From Diphasiastrum complanatum (taxonomy: Eukaryota > Streptophyta > Lycopodiopsida > Lycopodiales > Lycopodiaceae), in the NCBI GenBank assembly GCA_029204225.1, contig CM055097.1, positions 30,765,599 through 30,829,598 on the forward strand: DNA of 64,000 bases. Reading direction: 5' to 3'. A program made the translations under genes and the position numbers. Each line of letters starts with the position of its first letter. The stretch's first letter is position 1. The notes below the pieces were generated by a model that made no database searches, was not told where the DNA came from, and worked only from the letters and a program-made list of their open reading frames with translations. Below, one piece after another: positions 20,812-32,233 of this stretch.

Positions 20812-22128
20812 GACCCAAAGGTGGAACAACGACAATACAATGAGTTTCGAGATGAGTTTTTGCGAGAGGAAGAACATACAAAAAGTCTGTTCCCAGTTCA
20901 TATCCCCAAAAAGGAGCAATCCCTACAGGGACTTGAAGTATTTTCTGACCTCTTGCAAGCTCAGCTCACCATGCCGTTTCATACCGCAATAAAATCTTTC
21001 ATTGGGCTTCAACGTTATATCCATCGAAATTTTCAGCTGCCTACTATTCTTGATGAACAGTGGAAAATAGAAGAGCCTGAAATTCCCCAGATTCCTATGA
21101 ATCTGTTGAATATAGGTGTTTCTAAGGGGACTAGCATCACCCTACCTTTGTCCTATAAAGACTATCCCACAGTATCTGCTATCCTAGATAGCGGATCAGG
21201 CGTTAATATCATGGCTTTGTCATTAGCAAAGTCATGGGGCTTTCATACCCTCGATCAACCACGATATAAACTTCACATGGCTGATCAACGAGTTACTGAC
21301 CCTGCTGGTCATTTATCAAATATAAAAGTTCGCATAGTAGGTGTCAAATTTGTGCTAGATTGTGTCATCTTAGATTTACCAGAAGATAACAATACATATA
21401 AACTACCCTGGCTCTAGATGACAGGTGTTGTCCAAAATTGGAAGCATAGCAAAATTACCTTTGGTAGCCATGATAAACGAGTCACGGTTGACTCAATAGG
21501 CCATGTCAAGCCCGCCAAGATATATGATGATTGGCCATCCACAACATATGATGAATCAGATAGCGTCCCGATCCAACCAAAAGGTCATTATACGAGATCC
21601 ACGGACATAATCAATTGGGGTCATGCACTAGCCACTGTGGACTGTACTGATTCCAATCGATGTCGTATCGAAACTGCTGCAGCAGATGTGGATATTCTCC
21701 CATCTTCTACAGACATTGACACACCCATCATCCCACTTATGATGATTGACTCGATTCCTATAGCGTGGTGCCCAGGAGAACCTAGTGTCTCTACCGCCCA
21801 TGTTTCGGAAGAAGGTATTCTTTTCATGGATGATGTAGGCATGACGGATGAACATGTACTCCTATATCTAGATGCACAATCTTATCCGCCAAAAACAATT
21901 CCTAAGGAGATAACGACACCAGGACCGTTGGCTCACGTCCAACTGACATCCAAGGTACCCAACACCCCAACATACAAGCCCAAACCCAAAGTATATACAT
22001 GGGATGTGTATCCCGACGAAGTCTGGGATACAATCAACGACGATTTGATAATGAGGCACCAACACCGCCCACTCAAAAACAACAAAAACCTCGGTTACAA
22101 AAAACTAAAGTTATTGATACAAAATTAA
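20812..22128 (+). pseudogene. Gypsy protease and linker to RT
   Basis: One frame runs to 22128, broken only by TAG at 21415-21417. The retropepsin motif ILDSGSGVNIMALSLAKSWGF (around 21180-21243) has the catalytic Asp-Ser-Gly, with hydrophobic flanks. A later VILDLPEDNNTYKLPWL matches the block preceding the conserved 'LG..WL'-type end of gypsy proteases. The remainder is a long acidic linker (VDSIGHVKPAKIYDDWPS and similar) of unknown function. Confidence 0.85.
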
Positions 22129-22237
22129 CCGAGCATCAAAAATAGATGCGTGAGAAGCTTAAACAACCGATCAAGCCCTTGTCCAAAGAGACAGAAACTA
22201 AACAATCCGACCAAGCTTCCACGTCCAGTAGTGAATC

Positions 22238-23216
22238 ATGATTCCCAAAGTCCCAAAAAATTTTGTGGACCCACCTTTTGATCTTCCACAGAAGTTCAAA
22301 GACTTTACACTGGATGATGTTGTTATCCAATTATCACAGCCACATTGGGAGCCTACACCAAATTCCAACTCCTTTGAAGGACCTGCTAAGACCATTCCAC
22401 TAAACCTTAAAGACCTTGACGAGGAGATAGATCGAATAGTTCATGTTGGTGCACATTTGTCATCAACCCAACTTTCTGATCTGGAAACGTTACTCCGCAA
22501 ATACAGGGATGTATTTGCATGGAATTATACCGAAATGAAAGGAATCCCACCTAAAATAGTCATCCATAGGACTCCTTTAGAAGACAATGCTAAGTCTATT
22601 AGGGCTAAACCCTATCGATCTAACTTGTCTATCATGAGAGAATCGGCGAAGATATGCTGATTTTATTTATGAAGCTCAACATACTGATGGGTTATCACCC
22701 ATTGTGGTTGTACCCAAGAAAAACGGCAAGCTTCGTATCTATGTTGATCTCAAAAATCTTAATGCAGTTACGAAGAAAGACCATTTTCCCTTGCCTTTAA
22801 TGACTCAAATCCTAGCGAAAATGGTAGGAGCTGAAGCTTTCAGATTCTTGGATGGATTCAGCGGTTATTCCCTTGTTCAAATAGCCCTTGAAGATAAACA
22901 TAAAATGGCTTTTTCTACAAAGAACGGGGTTTACGCTTATAACGTTATGCCTTTTGGCTTATGCAATGCCCCTTCAACGTTCCAAAGGGTCATGCAACTG
23001 GTCTTTCAAGATCTGTTACATCGGATCGTGGAGATTTATCTCGACGATCTAGGTGTACATTCCTCCGCAGCTACACACCTTGACGCCCTGGAGAAAATTT
23101 TCATTCGTTGTCGTAGATTTGCAATCTCACTAAACCCTGATAAATGCCAAATATGGGTCACCCATGGGGTCGTACTCGGGCATAAAATTTCAAAGGACGG
23201 TATTTCTACCTTATAG
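22238..23216 (+). pseudogene. Gypsy reverse transcriptase
   Basis: 22238-22660 holds the pre-RT block RKYRDVFAWNYTEMKGIPP and IVIHRTPLEDN. A frameshift follows. 22704-23216 holds VVPKKNGKLRIYVDLKNLNA, KKDHFPLPLMTQIL, FLDGFSGYSLVQIALEDK, YNVMPFGLCNAPSTFQRVM, the catalytic EIYLDDLGVHSS, and NPDKCQIWVTHGVVLGHKIS. All RT blocks are in order with normal spacing; the catalytic box is YLDD. The next domain is in another frame. Confidence 0.93.
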
Positions 23217-23809
23217 TGGACATGCCCTTACCTGCAACAATGAAAGAAGTATATGTCTTCTTCGGTCATACGAATTATTATCGCATCTTTATAATCGACT
23301 ATGCCAGCAAGGCATGCCTCGTTTATTTAGTTGTGGTAGATCCTTGCTGGACCGCAGAACGAATTAAGGCCTTTGAGGAGTTGAAAACAGCCCTCACCAT
23401 GGCTCCCATACTCCGCTCGCCAGATTACACGAAAGAGTTCCATGTGCATACTGACGCAAGCAAGTATGCCATTGGAGGTCTTCTTGCACAACCGAACGAG
23501 TATGGCGAAGACTTTCCCATACGTTTCTTGAGCAGGCAACTAGTGCCTGCTGAAGTAAACTATACAACTACTGAGAGAGAAGCATTGGTGATAGTCTATG
23601 CGGTACAACAACTACGACATTATTTATTAGGCCAAACCTTTGCATTCTACACAGACCATCAAGCACTTCTATATATTGTTAATAAGTCCTGTAAGACGGG
23701 AGGAATAGCTCGATGGTTGCTGATTTTGGAGGAATTTAATCCGTGTAGTTGTTCGGAAAGGGACCCAACATTTCATGGCGGACCACCTTTCCAGACCACC
23801 AAGTGCTGA
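23216..23809 (+). pseudogene. Gypsy RNase H
   Basis: The frame contains RIKAFEELKTALTMAPILRS, EFHVHTDASKYAIGGLLAQ (first Asp), YTTTEREALVIVYAVQQLRH (Glu) and LGQTFAFYTDHQALLYIVN (second Asp), the RNase H blocks of Ty3/gypsy pol. The start overlaps the last RT codons. A frame break follows around 23750-23810 before the integrase. Confidence 0.92.
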
Positions 23810-24029
23810 AATAGCAACTACCAGTCAACGATGATCTTCCTGATGCATGCCTTTTTCAGATCGATGCTACACCCGTATGGGCTGAGGAGATCACTCAGTT
23901 CCTCACAACATGCAAACTAAAAGAAGGCTTGAATACAACGGGAAAAAAAATAATTTCTACTCAAAGCAACACCCTTTCAATTAATAGCGGGACAACTTTA
24001 CAAAAGGGGCATTGACGGTTTCATTCACC

Positions 24030-25100
24030 GATGTGCTTATGAATCCGAGATACGACCTATCATATCTCAGGCTCATGAGGGCATTGGAGGTGGCCACTTT
24101 TCTGCTGAAGCCACAGCGAAGATTATCCTTTGAGCAGGATTGTGGCCGCCATCTTTGTTTAGAGACATGTTTGCTGTCATTAAAGCGTGTGATATCTGTC
24201 AACGAGCAAAGAAAAATACCAAAGCAGACTTCACGCCACTGACTCACATTATAGAAGGTGAAGCCTTCTATATGTGGGAGATTGACTTTGTTGGACCAAT
24301 CAGTCCAGCTGCAAAATACACCCAAGCTCGCTACATCCTCATAGCCACAGATTACGCCACTAAGTGGGTTGAGGCTTGAGCAACGAAGGACGGCAACGCA
24401 AAAACAGTCGCACATTTTCTTTACAAAAATATTATTACCCATTTTGGCTATCCCATAGAGCTAGTTAGTGATCATGGCACGCATTTTTTAAATGTTGTCG
24501 TTGATAACCTCCTACGCCATTACCTTGTTGTTCACAAAAAAAGTACACCGTACTACCCTAGATGTAATGGCCAAGCTGAATCAACTAACAAGACGATCTA
24601 TAAAATTTTGACTAAGATAGTTGAAACCAATCGTTTTGATTGGAAAACAAAACTTTTCTCAGCTGTTTGGGCTTACCACACCACCCCAAAGAAAGCCACT
24701 AGGTGGGTTACCCCTTTCCACAAGTCATGGAAGCTTTTTCCACAGATCTCTGTGAAAAGGCTGCAATCGAACAACAACTCAAAACCAAGCTATTTACGTT
24801 AGCCCAGTTATGCGAGACGAGATGAATATCTTATCACGCACAACTAGTTAACAAACGACACCAAAAGGCCTAGCATGACCGTCACCTGCGCAATAAAGAT
24901 CTACACTTAGGTGACCAGGTGCTTCTTTATACGTCAAAGAAGCACCCCGACAAATTGAAATTCAGAAGTGAGGGGCCATATGTTATTAATAAAATATTTT
25001 TTAATGGTGCAGTCTAGTTGCAAACACTTGACGGGATACTCCTAGACATTGTCGTAAATGGTGGTCATCTGCGGCAGTATTACGAAGAGTTGTTCTTTGT
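24030..25100 (+). pseudogene. Gypsy integrase
   Basis: The zinc-binding part reads HEGIGGGHFSAEATAKIIL, then a stop, then [20 protein letters not shown] (HHCC). The core carries [12 protein letters not shown] (first Asp), PIELVSDHGTHFLN (second Asp) and PRCNGQAESTNKTIYKIL (Glu). Past 24690 the frame weakens; 24895-25100 resumes as a C-terminal block (HLGDQVLLYTSKKHPDKLK, RSEGPYVINKIFFNG). Stops at 24377 and elsewhere inactivate it. I saw no chromodomain. Confidence 0.9.
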
Positions 25101-25513
25101 TGACGAATTTAACATCTTTTCCCTAGTATATATTCTGCATTTTTATTATTATTATTATTTTATTTTATTTTCATTCCTTGCTTGTAATTCTCGTTTTGCA
25201 TGCCTATTGTTCACCTCGTTCCTTGTTTATACTTCATACAGTTACTTATGTACTTTTTATGAACTTTCTTTTCCATGTACATACTCATGGGTCATGGATG
25301 TTTTAGATCAACAAATGATAGGCTACACCATAGGCAATGATTCTCACACTTTAGCCACCTCATCTTTGTCTGACTGATATCTCAGGCATACAAACATTCT
25401 GGAGATACACCTTTTCATAAGAACTTCTACTCTGAGCCACAGTCATATTTTTCCTTTGAAGTTCTTCACTTGTATCAAACAGATCCATTCCTTCATAATG
25501 AGGTTTTCTCAAA

Positions 25514-25688
25514 TCTCAACCGAAGTGCTTCAGTCAGATCTCAACTGGAGCACTCAGCTCAAATCTCAACCAGAGCACTCAGCTCAAATCTCAACCGGAG
25601 CACTCAGTTCAAATCTCAACCGGAGCAATCAGTTCAAATCTCAACTGGAGCATTTCGTTCAAGTCTCGGCCGGAGGACCTAAATTCAA
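25514..25688. repeat. 25-bp minisatellite A, seven units
   Basis: Units begin with TCTCAAC (last one TCTCGGC) at 25514, 25539, 25564, 25589, 25614, 25639 and 25664. The consensus is TCTCAACCGGAGCACTCAGTTCAAA with variation. As 25 is not a multiple of 3, all three frames cycle through it and produce long spurious open frames. Confidence 0.93.
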
Positions 25689-26464
25689 ATTTCACGAACC
25701 AGCACGTCCCATCTCGCTCGCCACCAGAAGGCGACGTCCATAAATGCCCTCACCATGATGCCATTCGCACCTCAACGAAGTGCAAACTCTAGCGTTCTCT
25801 GGCGACGATCTGTTGGCGATTTCCTTGCTCCTGTGACTGATCCTGGCGCTCAGCTGTTCAATCCTTCTGTTATCGTCTTCACACCATCTCCACAGACTAT
25901 CAACCACCATTGTTACCATTCCATTGCGAGCGCCATCACTAAAACCTTACAACCTAACGTCGCCGGCAGAACACATCATATTACGAGTCTTCACATGCTG
26001 AGGGGTAGTGTCATGCGAGCACCCATCATGCTCCCATTACACTATTGAACATCATCAAAATCAACATCACAAAACATTTGTTTTCCGCCCAGTCCATTAC
26101 TCACACATATCCACCTTCACAAAATCACCATCCTTGACAAACACCTCCACTTTCTGATATTTCACTTTCCATCATTCTTAACCCCACCTCATTCTGTGCC
26201 CACCTTTTTTTTTTTTTTTTTACATCATATTTCGTTTGCCACCCACATTCCACACGGTTCTGTCCAACACAACCCACTTCCACACACTTTTCATTCCAAA
26301 CCCTCCACCTTTCACAACCCTTTTTCATACAACATCATACATCCCTCCCCACACATCTTCCAAACCCTTCTACACCGCTATTTTTTCCTCAGTCTCGACC
26401 AAAGCCAGTCCTTCAGCCTCGACCGGAACCACTCTTTCCATCTCAACCAAAGCACATCCATCCA

Positions 26465-26735
26465 TTTCGACTGACGCCAAACCTTCAAATCTCAACCGAC
26501 GCCAAACCTTCAAATCTCAACCGACACCAAACCTTCAAATCGCGACGCCAAACCTTCAAATCTCAACCGATGCCAAACCTTCAAATCTCAACCAACACCA
26601 AGCCTTCAAATCCCAACCAACGCCAAACCTTCAAATCCCAATCGACGCCAAAGCTTCAAATCTCAACCAATGCCAATCCTTCAAATCTCAACCGACGCCA
26701 ACCCACCAAATCTCAACCGAAGGCCTTCACATTGT
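26465..26735. repeat. 25-bp minisatellite B, about eleven units
   Basis: Units recur at 26465, 26490, 26515, 26540 (shortened to 21 bp), 26561, 26586, 26611, 26636, 26661, 26686 and 26711. Their core is TCTCAACCGACGCCAAACCT followed by TCAAA. The TCAAATCTCAACCG part is shared with minisatellite A, about 800 bp upstream, and both have the same period. A loose (TTTTTTTT) run lies at 26206-26220 between them. Confidence 0.93.
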
Positions 26736-26792
26736 CTGCACTCTCAACTAAACCAGTTTTTCCATAACCTTATTTTTTCCATTTCTCCACCA

Positions 26793-28736
26793 TGTCGTCC
26801 AATCCCATTCCAATTCAGAAGATCCAGAAGCAAGTAAGCTCGACATCCAACTGTCCAAGTTAGATCTTACAGAGATGCAGACATGGTACCAGCAGGCGGA
26901 GTCCTTCTTCAAGGAGATTGAATTCCAGATCCATTTCCTGGCAGGTTATCAAAGCCTGTACCTGGTACACATGGCCTATGCCAATTATCATGCAACGACC
27001 AGGTCCTGCCAAATCATAGTTCCACCTATTAGGAATTATGTTTATAATGTATCGTTTGCGGTAATCGACTTGCAACCTTATGGGTTTCCGGGACGACCAA
27101 ATGCTATCTCAAGGACACTCCACAAGATAGAGCAAACGACATACTTCAAGTACATCGATTCCTTCAGTGACCAAGTGGAAGAATAAGGATGGGTACAGAG
27201 TGGAAGCCATGAATGACCAGCAGTTCCAAACAACATGTGCCTATCTCACCAAGTGCACACAAAAACCACAGACGAAAGTGCTGAGGGTACCCATGTCCCT
27301 GTTTCACATGATGGCAGGTTCACGACTACATGCCCTGAACCTCTACGATTGGACACAATATGCTTGGAACTGCCTACACGACCAAGATAATGACACAGTA
27401 TTGGGATATCGTATGACAGATATCACTCTTCACCAAGTACAGAATGGGCCAAAGCTTCAACAACAACTGCAGCTTGCGAACAAGGCATGGGACATCCCCA
27501 TTGAGCCCAAAAAGTCCAAGCGTGCACGATCAAGGGCTACTTCACTATTGAGATCTCAGTCTAAAAGGGTCAATACAAGTATACTCCCACTGGTTCAGAA
27601 GCAAATAATCCCACAACTGGATTCACAAACAGCTGCAACCTCCGGAGCTCAAGAGGCCGATACCTCCAAGGCCCAGTTGCCAGACACAAGGCAACAAAGG
27701 ATGCAAAAGAAGCTTCAAGCTGGAAGCACATCACCAATGGGATCAACTTCTGATGATTTCACCTCAGACGATGGAAGCTCATCAATAGCATCACAACAAC
27801 ACTCATCACTCTCACATGTCATCGATGGGGGTGATGGAGCAATGACATCAACAGCAGCTCAACATATGACCACCTCACACCATGCTACTCCACTAGACGA
27901 AGTCACCACCCCACCCACATTGATTACCACACCAACGCCAACAATATCACCAACGACACAAGATTTGGGGAGGGGAGGAGTTAGGATATCCAGTCCCCTA
28001 GTCACGGAAGCGGCTCAACAACCACAAGCCCAGCAAGTCCACACACTTGACATGTTGCAATATTTTGATGCTACAGACCTGATGGAAATAAGTGACGATG
28101 AGTCGGAGAAGGAGAAGCAGTCAGGAAGAAGTCTGACCCCTCCACTAACCACCACCACCACCACAACAATTACTAACATCATCCCTTCACTACCTCCACC
28201 TCCACCTCCATCTTCAGCTCTAACACAACGCTTATTTTTTGGGTTAATCTCACCATCCCACACTCCAGATCAGTACCCAACTCTCACTAACCCTGAAAAG
28301 CTCACTGAAGCAGCCAAGCACTCGATGATAGGTCTATTCAAAACAAGCTACCACGTGCATTGGTTGGTGAGCCAGTATCAAATGCTTGAGAGCAAGGTCC
28401 AGCATCAAGACCAAGAAACTATGCAATATCAGAGGCTGGCCAAGGAGAAAGAAAAAGAGACAGTGGAAGCCAGATCCGTGATGGCCGGACAGAAATCCAC
28501 TCTGGAAGAGGTCCAGCAACAACTGAAGCACCAGATGGTCCAAATCGACCAAGTACGAGACGGATCATCAGGTGCAATGACAGTTGATGCTCCTCTAGTC
28601 AAGCCCAAGGACATTCAATTCCAGGCCCCATAGGCCTCTGCCATCCGGATGGAGAAATATGTGCGGCTAATCCAAGAACGAGAAGCTGAAAAGAAAAAAT
28701 TTCAAAACATTGTGGCCAAGCAAGAGAAGATCAATG
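26793..28736 (+). pseudogene. Accessory ORF after gypsy pol, function unknown (long, coiled-coil C-terminus)
   Basis: ATG at 26793 follows a CCACC context. After an early frameshift the reading continues at about 26815-27180 (LDLTEMQTWYQQAESFFKEI, ending SFSDQVEE), shifts again, and runs 27167-28633 as the longest open frame in the window (488 codons). After one TAG it continues to about 28736 (RLIQEREAEKKKFQNIVAKQ). Visible parts are a globular N-terminal region rich in aromatic residues, a basic KKSKRARSR patch (possible nuclear signal), a Ser/Thr/Gln-rich middle, an acidic SDDESEKEK patch, poly-Thr and poly-Pro runs, and a charged coiled-coil-like end. No named family is recognised. Env-like or other extra ORFs occupy this position in Athila-type elements; no transmembrane segment is seen, so an envelope role is not supported. 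Confidence 0.7.
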
Positions 28737-29028
28737 AAGCCACGGGACGATGATGGGAATGATGGAGCAGAGAATCAAGGCGGGCAAACCCACCCTTCAG
28801 ACGGTAGCTCGGGATCGGGTGGCCAGAGAGCCGAGGCTACTTCTAGAACTGTTTCCCGACTCCACTCCCACGGTGCAGCGTATAACTTGTTGATCCCACC
28901 TCCTCCTACTCTGCTTTCAACTTTTATGAAACATTCATTCCAACTTACCCGATTCTTTCACCCTCCCTCTCTCCATCACCTCCTAGCAAAATAATAGGCC
29001 CATCAAAAAGCCCAGTTGACACCTACAA

Positions 29029-29284
29029 TGTGAGAAATTGGCAAAAATCTAGCTTGGTATTTTTTATGATAGAAGTTTGTAAGTGAATCTCACATGTGTG
29101 GAGGATTTTTCCACGTGTGGAGAATTGTAAAGTAAATAAAAAATGTTTGATATAGGGGTCTCATAGAATTTCATAGTCAAGCATTTAGGTGTAGGATGTT
29201 GATAGGGTCAAATTTGGCATAGATGGCAAATTATCCATTTCCACTTGTAATGCCACTATTGAGCCAGAACAGACAAGTCTGGTG
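29029..29284 (+). mobile_element. LTR-like 5' segment of a copia fragment
   Basis: It begins TGTGAGAAATTGGCAAAAAT and carries CACATGTGTGGAGG and CCACGTGTGGAG near 29090-29122. The start aligns with the minus-strand insert ending at 20811 and more loosely with the LTR at 31606. Copia integrase follows within 260 bp without gag, so the region between was deleted. The exact end is unknown. Confidence 0.5.
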
Positions 29285-30582
29285 TCCCACACATGACACC
29301 ACATGAGCTATGGTGGGGTAGAAAGCCCAACCTGTCTCACGTTAGAATCTTTGGCTATGCAGCTTATGCACATATTCCTGATAAGCTTCGTAAAAAGCTT
29401 GATGAGAAAGCCGAGCAGAGATTTCTGGTAGGTTATGACAACAACTCGTCATACTACATAGTCTACATGCCAGACACGAACACTGTGAAAACAGTGAGAG
29501 ATGTCAGATTCGATGAGAGCAAGACAATGGCCAATGACGATCCTGTCAGCTACGAATTTTCGGAGAGACAGTACTATGACCTGTCGCCAATGACAGAGGA
29601 AGTAGAGGACGAACATGAAAACGAAGATTTTCAAGCCGTCTCCCATTTGAACGACAAATCTGACGAAGAGAGATTTGAGAGGTAGCCTGCTGCCGCAGTT
29701 CCTTTAAACCAAAATGGTTCCGGACCAAGCAGAGCAGACAAGGGCAAAGGCATAGCTGTTCCAGGAGGATCTCCCAGAAGGTCGGCCAGACCACAAAGAA
29801 TGCCAGCAAGATATGTGCCAGATAGCTCAGCTTCCACATCAAAAGAGTTCTGCGGGTTCAATGGCGAACCGCAGTTTTTCGAGGAGACAATTGAAGGTCC
29901 AGAAAAGGACAGATGGATCCAAGCCATGAACGAAGAGATGGAGTCCATGAGGAAGAACCAGGTATGGACGTTGGAGCCATTACCACATAAGTGCAAGACT
30001 ATCAAATGCAAATGGGTCTTCAAGCTAAAATGCGGACCATATGGGAATGTGATGAAATACAAGGCAAGACTTGTAGCGAAAGATTTTTCTCAGCGATACG
30101 GTATTGACTACTTTGAAACCTTCTCTCCTATCGTCAAACATTCGTCCCTACATCTGTTATTTGCATATGCAGCAGCTTATGACCTCAGGATCCACATTGT
30201 GGACAAGAAGACAACCTTCTTGCATGGCAAATTAGACGAAGATGTCTACATGGATCAACCCCCAGGATATTTCTCGAATTCACTTCTTGACTATGCATGC
30301 AGAATGCATAGAAGTATCTACAAGAAGAAAGATCAAGCCCTGAAATCATTAGGATTCAAGCCTCTATTGGCTGATTCCAATGTATATGTCAGAGTTACAG
30401 ATGGGCAGATCATCATAGTGGTTGTATATGTGGATGACACTCTAATACTTTGCAAGAGTGAGCAGCTAATTGCTGAAGTAAAGGCAGACATCTCGAAACA
30501 TTTTGAGATCGTGGATATGGGAGAAGCCAGGTGTTACCTAGGCTTACAAATTGAAAGGAGCTCTGAATTTTACTTAGAGTGA
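29285..30582 (+). pseudogene. Copia integrase C-terminus and reverse transcriptase (internally deleted)
   Basis: 29293-29685 reads TPHELWWGRKPNLSHVRIFG (integrase C-terminal block) and an acidic linker ending in a stop. 29800-30582 (260 codons) reads RWIQAMNEEMESMRKNQVWT, CKWVFKLKCGPYGNVMKYKA, VAKDFSQRYGIDYFETFSPI, KLDEDVYMDQPPGY and VVYVDDTLILCKSEQ. Between MHRSIYK and KKDQALKSLGF the usual YGLKQxPRxWY block is missing, an in-frame deletion of roughly a dozen codons. YVDD is present. The frame stops at LQIERSSEFYLE; no RNase H was found downstream. Confidence 0.9.
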
Positions 30583-31106
30583 TTCAATTGTTGAATTCCA
30601 TTTTCATGGAGCCAATTGACATAGGTTCATATGCATTGGATTGAACTTGTAAGCAATCCATAATAACTCTATCTCTACTAAACCAAATCATGAATCCACT
30701 AGTCCTTGACTAAAAGTATCTTCATACATTGCATTCAATCTTGTAAATAGGCCTCCTGAACATAAATTTGATAAGGTACTCAACACTCTTTCATGCATAG
30801 ATTACTCAAAGTTGAGTATCAATCCATTTCATTTTTGAGAACTATAGTGTTCTTCCATAGCTAATCAAAACTGTAGTTCTTTAACTCTAACATGATTGGT
30901 TTACAAGCCAAAGATTGAACGATCCCCAGATTATTTGTCAACACATTGACAAATTTATGAGAAAAGACAGTATAGAATCAAGCATAACTAAAGAAGGTAG
31001 ACAATTCATTGATGGACACTATTCACAATGTAAAACTGATAGCAATCTATTTGTGGACAAAACAAAACAAGCTCACCTGTAAGCTCGAAGCCCTGTCCAA
31101 AGCTTG

Positions 31107-31232
<126 letters not shown>

Positions 31233-31605
31233 CTAATTAAGAAATGCTCTCATGATTTACTTGCTTGTTTCGGTCACTATGATCACAATGAATGAATATC
31301 TTGAGTTCTTTTGATCAGACTTCGTACAACACTCTAATGTTAAAAATGAAAAAATTCGTGTGAATAGTCTTCTAATCCCCTCAATATGGTTGTTGCTACT
31401 AACGGGTATGAAGAGTTGAAGTGCCATGAAATGATCATGAATTTACTACTCGTTGATGCTTAACTTTCATTAACGAGGTCTCCTTTGAGGTGTACTGCTT
31501 TTTGTTTAAACCTTTGGTTACACTTCGACGATTTTTGATATAAATGGTATGATGGGTTTAGCTATATGACTTGGATTAGACCTGTTTGTTAAAGTCATTA
31601 TATAC

Positions 31606-32221
31606 TGTGAAAATTGTCAACATTTCCTAGCTAGTTTGAGGCCTAAATTGGCAATTTTTGTACATAGTTTTGAATGTAACCTTTCACATGTGTGAAAGAG
31701 GTCTAGATACTTTTATTTTAGTATATATTTTATATTGAAGAAGTCTCAAACTTCAGGAGGCCAAAATTGGCTATTTTAGGCTATTGGTGCCCTAAAATTG
31801 GGTCCTAAGTTCTAGAGAGAGGAGAGAGAGTCATCTCTCTCACCTATATTAGGCTGAAATTTGTGGAGAACATGCTAGAGAAACTTATTGTATTGTTGAG
31901 AGAGATCAATAGATGATTGTCACAGTTTCTTCCTCCATTGAGAGCATTGCTTTGTGTATTGTCTTCAAGCTATTGTGTATGATCTTAGGTGCTATCCAAA
32001 AGTGGTAGGCTGCTGTAGTAGGGCATATTTGATGCTATTTTTGGCTGCCATCAGTACCTTTTATTAGTTTCTTTTTGTCTCTTGAATGCTTTGTCAAGTT
32101 CATGTGTATCAAAGGGGGCATTAGGATGCTTTGTCATTTCTAGCTTTTGTAGCTTGTTCTGCAAATATCTTAGCCAAGTATTTTGGGAGTTTGGATCCAT
32201 TCAAGATCCACTTTTTTCACA
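31606..32221 (+). mobile_element. 5' LTR of the non-autonomous element
   Basis: It starts TGTGAAAATTGTC and ends CTTTTTTCACA, giving complementary ends (TGTGAAAA / TTTTCACA). It contains the near-palindrome CTTTCACATGTGTGAAAG at 31681-31698. A GA-rich stretch at 31813-31840 and CTCTCTCACC follow, like a transcript leader. Compared with the 3' LTR it lacks about 41 bp between CTTCAGG and GGCCAAAATTGG. Confidence 0.88.
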
Positions 32222-32233
32222 TGGTATCAGAGC
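32222..32233 (+). other. Primer-binding site, initiator-tRNA-Met type
   Basis: TGGTATCAGAGC immediately follows the LTR end. It is the standard primer-binding site complementary to the 3' end of plant initiator tRNA-Met used by many copia elements. Confidence 0.9.

Larger units (their letters stand above)
18330..28990 (+). mobile_element. Large Athila/Tat-like Ty3/gypsy element, decayed, with 3' accessory ORF
   Basis: Plus-strand order: gag, protease, RT, RNase H, integrase, AT-rich spacer, minisatellite, spacer, second minisatellite, accessory ORF. The RT form (KKDHFPLPL, FLDGFSGYSLVQI) and the extra ORF after integrase recall Athila/Tat-type plant elements. Flanking LTRs were not recognised; the 5' end is placed at the first gag-like codons and the 3' end where a copia LTR begins at 29029. 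Each domain carries stops or shifts. A separate LTR-like insertion splits gag from protease. Confidence 0.85.

Noticed and set aside
25456-26751. Possible repeat-containing proteins or a CRISPR-like array
   Set aside because: The 25-bp units are contiguous with no spacers, and a period not divisible by 3 opens all frames. This is a minisatellite in a plant retroelement, not CRISPR or a protein.
28015-28263. Minus-strand Gly/Val-rich frame inside the accessory ORF
   Set aside because: It is antisense to the Pro/Thr/Ser-rich coding region and lacks any motif.
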